This document shows positions 1 through 4,082 of a DNA stretch of 6,691 nt, in pieces. How positions within the stretch are numbered: the first letter of the stretch is position 1; every line of letters begins with the position of its first letter. Location of the stretch: assembly GCA_039714495.1 (NCBI GenBank), contig JBDLJD010000197.1, forward strand, positions 1 to 6,691, written 5' to 3'. A program made the translations under genes and the position numbers. The notes under the pieces are model-generated. The model ran no database searches, was not told where the DNA came from, and worked only from the letters and a program-made list of their open reading frames with translations. This DNA is from JAJDNW01 sp039714495. GTDB lineage: Bacteria > Desulfobacterota > Desulfobacteria > Desulfobacterales > B30-G6.

Positions 1-28
1 TAGTCGATAGTCAGTGGTCAGCTACAGT
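1..28. repeat. Short heptamer tandem repeat (TAGTCAG-like)
   Basis: The first 21 bases divide into three 7-bp units close to TAGTCAG (TAGTCGA, TAGTCAG, TGGTCAG). A fourth, poorer unit follows at 22-28. The nine bases AGTCGATAG at 2-10 recur at 792-800 in the next spacer, so the element family is present more than once here. The array may extend upstream of the window. No function can be read from it. Confidence 0.55.
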
Positions 29-30
29 AC

Positions 31-79
31 AACCCGCAACCTGCAACTCGACACCCGCAACCTGTAACCCGTAACACGG
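31..79. repeat. Seven-unit heptamer array, consensus AACCCGY
   Basis: Seven consecutive 7-bp units fit exactly into 49 bp with no slippage. Most match AACCCGY or AACCTGY; the third (AACTCGA) and last (AACACGG) are the most diverged. The array ends 5 bp before the ATG at 85 and occupies the place where a promoter-proximal leader or ribosome binding site would be expected. It is distinct from the TAGTCAG-like units just upstream. Confidence 0.8.
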
Positions 80-84
80 TACAT

Positions 85-723
85 ATGATACATATAACAG
101 TTGATCAGAAGGAAATAGCCTGCGAAGAGGGGAGCACGCTGCTCGATGTTTGCCTGGAGAACGGCATTTATATCCCCAACCTGTGTCATGTAAAGGGTAT
201 ACCGACGCCTCCGGCTTCCTGCAGGATGTGCATGGTGGCGGTCGAGGGCGAAAAAGCACCGGTCACGGCCTGCACTGCCAGTACAGTCGAAGGGATGGTC
301 GTCCAGACCGATATGGAAGAGGTGCGGCAATTGCAGCGGACGGCCCTCAAGCTGCTTTTGTCGGTGCATGACATAGACTGCCGGAACTGCAGTGCCAACA
401 AACAATGCGAGCTGCAAAACATAGCCCGGTTTTTAAAGGCAGGTTTGAAAGCCGCACCCTATGCAACCCTTCTCAAACAGCCGGAGATCGACAGCACCCA
501 TCCATGCCTGGACTATTTGCCCAACCGGTGCGTGCTGTGCGGGAAGTGTATCCACGTCTGCAGGGAAAAGAACGGTGAATCAGTTTTTACCTTTGCCCGG
601 CGGGGTTTTGAAACGGTTGTCAGCGCTTTTGGGACGGATGGTTTGGAAGTCGACTGTGAGGCGTGTCTGGCATGCGTGGAGATCTGCCCGGTGGGGGCGC
701 TGGTTGTAAGTGAAAAAGTATAG
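85..723 (+). CDS. NuoG-N/HoxU-like iron-sulfur subunit of an NAD(P)H-linked oxidoreductase or hydrogenase
   Basis: The 212-residue product matches the electron-relay module shared by the N-terminus of NuoG, the diaphorase subunit HoxU and related hydrogenase subunits. In order it shows: a plant-ferredoxin-type [2Fe-2S] site with Cys34, Cys46, Cys49 and Cys63; the His(Cys)3 [4Fe-4S] signature with His95, Cys99, Cys102 and Cys108, followed by ELQ; and a two-cluster ferredoxin domain with Cys149/152/155/159 and Cys191/194/197/201. It stops right after the last cluster, so the molybdopterin-like domain of full NuoG is absent. Such subunits are cytoplasmic and pass electrons between a NuoF/HoxF-type flavoprotein and a catalytic partner. 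No partner is in the window, so the actual complex (hydrogenase, formate dehydrogenase or other) is open. The start is fixed by the N-terminal beta strand MIHITVDQKEI, although no convincing Shine-Dalgarno precedes it. A tandem TAG-TAA stop pattern ends the frame. Confidence 0.93.
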   Translation: MIHITVDQKEIACEEGSTLLDVCLENGIYIPNLCHVKGIPTPPASCRMCMVAVEGEKAPVTACTASTVEGMVVQTDMEEVRQLQRTALKLLLSVHDIDCRNCSANKQCELQNIARFLKAGLKAAPYATLLKQPEIDSTHPCLDYLPNRCVLCGKCIHVCREKNGESVFTFARRGFETVVSAFGTDGLEVDCEACLACVEICPVGALVVSEKV

Positions 724-751
724 TAAAAAATGAAGGGTGAAACTCGGAAAG

Positions 752-783
752 GATTCAAGGGTTCGAGGGGTCAAGGGGCCAAG
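752..783. repeat. Four-unit octamer array, consensus GGKTCAAG
   Basis: Four uninterrupted 8-bp units begin with GATTCAAG and end with GGGCCAAG; the second unit carries CGAG instead of CAAG. Read against the reverse complement of 2469-2500, it agrees at 29 of 32 positions, including the CGAG variant in the same unit, and the next four bases (TGAA) also match. The two are therefore diverged copies of one array rather than independent simple repeats. Confidence 0.8.
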
Positions 784-818
784 TGAACAGCAGTCGATAG
801 CTTTTGGTTAGTGGCTGA
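784..818. repeat. Degenerate heptad stretch after the octamer array
   Basis: Directly after the octamers the period appears to change from 8 to 7 bp. The units are poorly conserved; the clearest are CAGTCGA, TGGTTAG and TGGCTGA. The stretch contains AGTCGATAG at 792-800, identical to 2-10. A similar change of period follows the octamer array at 2355-2386. The phasing is a visual reading and weaker than for 31-79. Confidence 0.4.
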
Positions 819-886
819 TCACAGTGTAAAAGCCAACATTATTAGAGATGCGGGCGCTTATATTGTTTCATACATAGAAGCTGAGC

Positions 887-936
887 GCTCCCGTCACTCC
901 CGCGGAGGCGGGAGCCCAGAAGGTTTTTTCGTGACG
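887..936. repeat. REP-like GC palindrome with downstream T run
   Basis: CTCCCGC (897-903) pairs perfectly with GCGGGAG (908-914) around a GGAG loop. A second left arm, GCTCCCG at 887-893, can instead pair with CGGGAGC at 909-915, so the right arm has two possible partners. An outer stem, CGTCAC (892-897) with GTGACG (931-936), encloses the inner hairpin and a run of six T at 924-929. The core resembles the widespread bacterial palindromes of the form GTCATTCCCGCG...CGCGGGAATCCAG, whose spurious translation reads like SRLRGND. The T run starts nine bases after the stem, so terminator activity for the upstream gene is possible but not clear. Confidence 0.65.
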
Positions 937-1006
937 TAAGCTATTTTGATTCATCCCATCAGGTGGTTATCAAGTCAAATTCACAACATATGAGGAGAAT
1001 GAAAAA

Positions 1007-2293
1007 ATGAAAGAAGTTGCAGTAGTCAGCGGTTCGCGGACAGCAGTGGGTAATTTTGGCGGGGGGTTGAAAACCGTCCCCGTGGTGGATCTGGGTGCTA
1101 CAGTCATGCGGGAGGTGTTTTTGAAAGCCGGGCTGCGCCCTGCAAAAAGCGATCAGATGGAAGCCTGGGCTCCGGACAAGCTCAAAGGCAGGGGCGTGAT
1201 AGAACTGGAGGAAAAGTACGTCAATTGGGATGACAGCCTCACGCCTGTGGCGGTTGACGAAGTCATCATGGGCAACGTGCTCCAGGCGGCTCAAGGGCAG
1301 AACCCGGCCCGTCAGGCAATGATACGGGCGGGAATACCCAAGGAGACTCCGGCTTTCAGCATGAACAAGGTCTGCGGTTCCGGCCTCAAGGCTATAGCTC
1401 TGGGGGCATCGGCCATCATGACCGGACAGGCCGATGTGATCCTGGCAGGCGGGCAGGAGAGCATGAGCACGGTGCCCATGGCGCTGCCCAAAGCCCGCTG
1501 GGGACATCGCATGGAGCTTACCGGGGTGGGTGATATATACGACCTCATGGTGTTTGACGGGTTATACGAGATATTCTACGGGTATCACATGGGGCTCACG
1601 GCGGAAAATATTGCCGCCCTTTACGACATCAGCAGGGAAGAGCAGGATGCCTTAGGCGTTATGAGCCATCAGCGGGCCCGGCAAGCCATCACAGAAGGCA
1701 GTTTTGCCGAGGAGATCGTGCCGGTGGTTATCAAGGGCCGCAAGGGCGATACGGTGATTGACACTGATGAACGGCCCATGGACACGAGCATTGAAAAAAT
1801 GGGCAAACTTCGCCCTGCTTTCAAAAAAGACGGAAGCGTGACTGCCGGCAATGCCTCGGGCATTAACGACGGCGCTGCCGCGGTACTGCTCATGAGCGCC
1901 GACAAAGCAGAGGAGATGGGCCTCGAGGTCATGCTCAAGATCAAAGCGTTCGCCTCAGGCGGGGTTGATCCCGCATACATGGGGCTGGGGCCTGTTCCGG
2001 CCATTCGCAAAGTGCTGGGCACTGCCGGTATGGGCATGGATGATCTCGACACCATCGAACTGAATGAAGCTTTTGCCGCCCAGGCCATCGGATGTCTGCG
2101 GGAACTGGGAATAGAAAATGACCGCCCCAATGAAGTCGGGAGCGGCATTTCCCTGGGCCACCCCATCGGCTGCACCGGCGCCCGCCAGATGGTCACCGCA
2201 ATGCATCTTATGCGGCGCAAAAACTACAGCACAGGCCTTATCAGCATGTGCATCGGAGGCGGTATGGGCATGGCCATGATAGTGGAACGGTAA
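1007..2293 (+). CDS. Acetyl-CoA C-acetyltransferase (thiolase) with an N-terminal-domain insertion
   Basis: This 428-residue protein is a thiolase, which condenses two acetyl-CoA or cleaves acetoacetyl-CoA in the cytoplasm (AtoB/ThlA/PhaA type). All catalytic parts are visible: nucleophile Cys123 in NKVCGSGLKA, the AGGQESMS block at 147-154, YGYHMGLTAENIA at 191-203, Asn353 in NEAFAAQ, His385 in GHPIGCTGAR and Cys415 in CIGGGMG. Family members usually have about 390-395 residues. Nearly all the excess lies between AGL (41-43) and VDEVIMGNV (83-91), a charged stretch of about 35 residues containing MEAWAPDKLKGRG and EEKYVNWDD. Because the catalytic motifs are intact, the enzyme should be active; chain-length preference cannot be read from sequence. 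The start is well supported by AGGAG at 993-997, nine bases upstream. The gene stands alone, with spacers of 283 and 396 bp on either side, so co-transcription with its neighbours is unlikely. Its role in fatty-acid, aromatic or butyrate metabolism is undetermined. Confidence 0.95.
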   Translation: MKEVAVVSGSRTAVGNFGGGLKTVPVVDLGATVMREVFLKAGLRPAKSDQMEAWAPDKLKGRGVIELEEKYVNWDDSLTPVAVDEVIMGNVLQAAQGQNPARQAMIRAGIPKETPAFSMNKVCGSGLKAIALGASAIMTGQADVILAGGQESMSTVPMALPKARWGHRMELTGVGDIYDLMVFDGLYEIFYGYHMGLTAENIAALYDISREEQDALGVMSHQRARQAITEGSFAEEIVPVVIKGRKGDTVIDTDERPMDTSIEKMGKLRPAFKKDGSVTAGNASGINDGAAAVLLMSADKAEEMGLEVMLKIKAFASGGVDPAYMGLGPVPAIRKVLGTAGMGMDDLDTIELNEAFAAQAIGCLRELGIENDRPNEVGSGISLGHPIGCTGARQMVTAMHLMRRKNYSTGLISMCIGGGMGMAMIVER

Positions 2294-2310
2294 AACGCAT
2301 TATATATCAT

Positions 2311-2341
2311 TGCCTGTTTTCAGGTATGTTTTGCTTATTTT
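2311..2341 (+). terminator. Weak intrinsic terminator candidate after the thiolase gene
   Basis: TGCCTG at 2311-2316 can pair with CAGGTA at 2321-2326 (six pairs, one of them G-U) around a TTTT loop. A T-rich but interrupted tail follows to 2341. It lies 18 bp after the thiolase stop, the expected place. The stem is short, so confidence is modest. Confidence 0.4.
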
Positions 2342-2354
2342 CAGTGGAGAGAAG

Positions 2355-2386
2355 GGTTCAAGGATTCAAGGGGTCAAGGGTTCAAG
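2355..2386 (+). repeat. Octamer array, left arm of a large inverted repeat
   Basis: Four contiguous 8-bp units, GGTTCAAG, GATTCAAG, GGGTCAAG and GGTTCAAG, are followed by TG. They face the array at 2469-2500, which has the same units in reverse complement. Paired without gaps through the flanking TG/CA, 28 of 34 positions are complementary. The intervening segment is about 80 bp. Confidence 0.8.
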
Positions 2387-2468
2387 TGTTAGAAGGGTAG
2401 TTCTAAGCTGTTAGCTATGGGTGCCTACAAGATAATCGGCTGAAAGCCAAGGACCCATCGCGCCTTCA

Positions 2469-2500
2469 CTTGACCCCTTGACCCCTCGTCCCCTTGAATC
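2469..2500 (-). repeat. Octamer array, right arm of a large inverted repeat
   Basis: On this strand the units read CTTGACCC, CTTGACCC, CTCGTCCC and CTTGAATC. Read on the other strand they match the array at 752-783 at 29 of 32 positions, more closely than they match their own left arm in the ungapped register. The CGAG variant of the second unit is shared only with 752-783. Confidence 0.8.
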
Positions 2501-2581
2501 CTCCTGGAATATACCTGCAAAAGTCAATCCTTATCGCCCATTCTGTTTGCAGTCAATTGGCAGATAATCCTAAATTTTTGC

Positions 2582-2610
2582 TTTACTTAATTTGGCATTA
2601 TTGCTAATAT
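2582..2610 (+). promoter_or_regulatory. Candidate sigma-70-type promoter for the small membrane protein
   Basis: TTTACT (2582-2587, four of six to TTGACA) is followed after exactly 17 bp by TAATAT (2605-2610, four of six to TATAAT), in the most AT-rich part of the spacer. It would give a leader of roughly 70 bases before the ATG at 2690. Both boxes are imperfect and AT-rich DNA makes chance matches common. Confidence 0.3.
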
Positions 2611-2689
2611 TTAAAACAAGTTCGCGGTGATAATCAGAAGCAGGATTTCTTTGAACTTGAGCGATAATTAATAACGGGGGAACATGTAA

Positions 2690-2845
2690 ATGGATGTGAG
2701 CAGAAAGCTGGGTATTCTGGTATTCTTTGGTGTGCCGGCGATCATTGGCGGCGGAATCATGTATGCTTTGTTTGGCAGCTATGTACCTGTATTTATTTGG
2801 GAAATACTGTTAGTTTTCATAGCCGGAATCTATGTCAGCAGATAA
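2690..2845 (+). CDS. Small two-helix membrane protein of unknown function, 51 residues
   Basis: The frame opens with ATG at 2690 after a purine-rich GGGGGA at 2676-2681 (eight bases spacing) and ends at TAA 2843-2845. The 51-residue product starts MDVSRKLGILVFF. It has two likely membrane segments: about residues 8-28, containing the glycine run IIGGGI, and about 32-49, containing FIWEILLVFIAGIY. A short polar, positively charged N-terminus (Arg5, Lys6) suggests the first helix starts from the cytoplasm. There is no cysteine, lipobox or recognisable domain. It is flanked by a candidate promoter and a strong hairpin, consistent with a separate transcription unit. Reading-frame quality, ribosome binding site and hydrophobic pattern favour a real gene, but I do not recognise the family and no function is inferred. 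Confidence 0.65.
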   Translation: MDVSRKLGILVFFGVPAIIGGGIMYALFGSYVPVFIWEILLVFIAGIYVSR

Positions 2846-2894
2846 TGCCCCCACCTTTTGACCCCTAGGTTGTATAAACAACTCAGATAACCCA

Positions 2895-2935
2895 TCACGC
2901 AGCCCGATTCCATTATATGCGAACGGGCTGCGTGA
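2895..2935. terminator. Strong hairpin, probable transcription terminator or barrier
   Basis: TCACGCAGCCCG (2895-2906) and CGGGCTGCGTGA (2924-2935) form a perfect 12-bp GC-rich stem with a 17-base loop. It lies 49 bp after the small gene's stop and 57 bp before the permease start. Only a weak T-rich stretch (AATATTTT) follows, so it is not a textbook intrinsic terminator. It could instead be a structured leader of the permease transcript or an operator. Confidence 0.55.
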
Positions 2936-2992
2936 ATATTTTGGCCAACAGATATTCCCATTTCAGTCCACGCACTTTTTTTAGGAGGCAGG

Positions 2993-4078
2993 ATGGCGGA
3001 AAGAACGACCAGCGACTTGATCCTATGGTTTTTCCTGGGATGCCTGCTTGTTTCGACGATCATGCTCGGATGGCTAATCTGGCCGTTCATTTCCATTATT
3101 GTGCTCGGTGCGGTTATCACGGGTATTTTTTCCCCGATCTACAGGTACATGCAGGCTTCCGGCAAGATACGGCCATCCCTTGCCTCGCTGGTGGTCTGCT
3201 GCCTCATATTCTTCATCCTGTTCGTGCCGACCATATTTTTCGTGGGCGTGCTCTCCACAGAGGCCTACGACCTGTACATAACCGCAAGGAACGCGGTGAT
3301 CAGCGATCGTTTTCAATCCCTGATCGAGGGGAGCATGATCCTGGAGAAGGTCAATGCCGTGCTGGTTTATTTCAACATCGAGCTCACCGGACAGGAGCTG
3401 AACCGGGGGATTTCGGAAATAGGAAAAAATGTAGGATTTTTCCTGTATGACCAGGCCCGGGCCATCGCTTCCAATATGCTGGCCTTTATTATCAATTTTT
3501 TCCTGATGCTGCTGGTCATATACTACCTGCTCATCGACGGCGGTCGGCTGGTGGCCTTTATCGTGGACCTCTCCCCCCTGCCGGATGACCAGGAGCAGAA
3601 ACTGATCAGAAAGTTCAAGGACATGGCCGGGGCGATTCTGATCGGCAACGGGTTGTGCGGGCTGATTCAGGGGGTCCTGGGTGGGGTGGCGTTTTATTTC
3701 CTGGGCCTCAATTCACCCTTTCTCTGGGGGGTTATCATGGGGCTCCTCGCTTTTTTACCCATCATCGGCATTGGCGTGGTCCTGATTCCCACATCCATTT
3801 ACCTTTTCATGACCGGCCATTCAGGCGCCAGCATTTTTTTAATCATTTTTTATATTTTGCTGTCCGGGGGGATCGAATATCTTTTCAAACCCAAACTTGT
3901 GGGGCACCGTGTCAAGATGCACACCCTGCTGGTGTTTTTTTCCATTATCGGGGGATTGAAGCTTTTCGGCATCCTGGGCATCATATACGGCCCTTTAGTA
4001 GTCACGGCGTTTTTAACCCTGACCGACATCTACCGGGCCAGTTATCAATACATTATAGAAACAAGGGAGACAAGGTGA
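2993..4078 (+). CDS. AI-2E family transporter (permease)
   Basis: This 361-residue inner-membrane protein has the layout of the AI-2E/PerM family (Pfam PF01594). Hydrophobic segments lie at about 8-28, 30-48, 64-86, 159-181, 212-238, 243-272 (probably two short helices), 277-292 and 311-343. A soluble amphipathic region at about 90-155 separates the third and fourth. The diagnostic C-terminal part is present: SPLPDDQEQKLIRKFKDM at 194-211, the glycine-rich GLIQGVLGGV, LAFLPIIGIG at 252-261, the IEYLFKPKLVG block at 294-304, and LFGILGIIYGPLVV at 324-337. The family name comes from a proposed export of autoinducer-2; other members have been implicated in Na+/H+ antiport, and substrate cannot be deduced here. 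The start at 2993 follows AGGAGG (2983-2988) with only four bases spacing, short but with an otherwise ideal ribosome binding site. The gene ends 4 bp before gyrA. Confidence 0.92.
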   Translation: MAERTTSDLILWFFLGCLLVSTIMLGWLIWPFISIIVLGAVITGIFSPIYRYMQASGKIRPSLASLVVCCLIFFILFVPTIFFVGVLSTEAYDLYITARNAVISDRFQSLIEGSMILEKVNAVLVYFNIELTGQELNRGISEIGKNVGFFLYDQARAIASNMLAFIINFFLMLLVIYYLLIDGGRLVAFIVDLSPLPDDQEQKLIRKFKDMAGAILIGNGLCGLIQGVLGGVAFYFLGLNSPFLWGVIMGLLAFLPIIGIGVVLIPTSIYLFMTGHSGASIFLIIFYILLSGGIEYLFKPKLVGHRVKMHTLLVFFSIIGGLKLFGILGIIYGPLVVTAFLTLTDIYRASYQYIIETRETR

Positions 4079-4082
4079 CAAC

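Larger units (their letters stand above)
2294..2689. other. 396-bp intergenic region: inverted octamer arrays and AT-rich leader
   Basis: No protein-coding frame is credible here. In order it holds the weak terminator, the left octamer array (2355-2386), a degenerate 7-bp-phased stretch (about 2387-2421), nested small inverted repeats (ATGGGT 2417-2422 with ACCCAT 2453-2458; GGCT 2438-2441 with AGCC 2445-2448), and the right octamer array (2469-2500). Then follow a 7-bp inverted repeat (CTGCAAA 2515-2521 with TTTGCAG 2546-2552) and an AT-rich segment from about 2570 to 2620 that probably holds the promoter of the small membrane protein gene. Confidence 0.6.

Noticed and set aside
31..79. CRISPR-like array
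   Set aside because: The units are 7 bp and contiguous with no spacers, and no cas gene is present. The same holds for the octamer arrays.
85..723. Assignment as full NuoG or as an Fe-only hydrogenase
   Set aside because: The protein stops after the second ferredoxin-type cluster, so both the molybdopterin-like domain of NuoG and the H-cluster domain are missing, and there is no continuation in any frame downstream.
946..972. Promoter for the thiolase gene (TTGATT with TTATCA)
   Set aside because: The spacing is 15 bp and the -10 box is poor; no better pair was found in the spacer.
999..1010. Three-codon frame ATG AAA AAA TGA overlapping the thiolase start, as a possible leader peptide
   Set aside because: Only one base separates it from the Shine-Dalgarno sequence, which is correctly spaced for the ATG at 1007. 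It is an accident of the A-rich initiation region.
2592..2605. Possible sigma-54 promoter (TTGGCA...TTGC) before the small membrane gene
   Set aside because: The GG and GC dinucleotides are 7 bp apart rather than the required 10, so the geometry does not fit.
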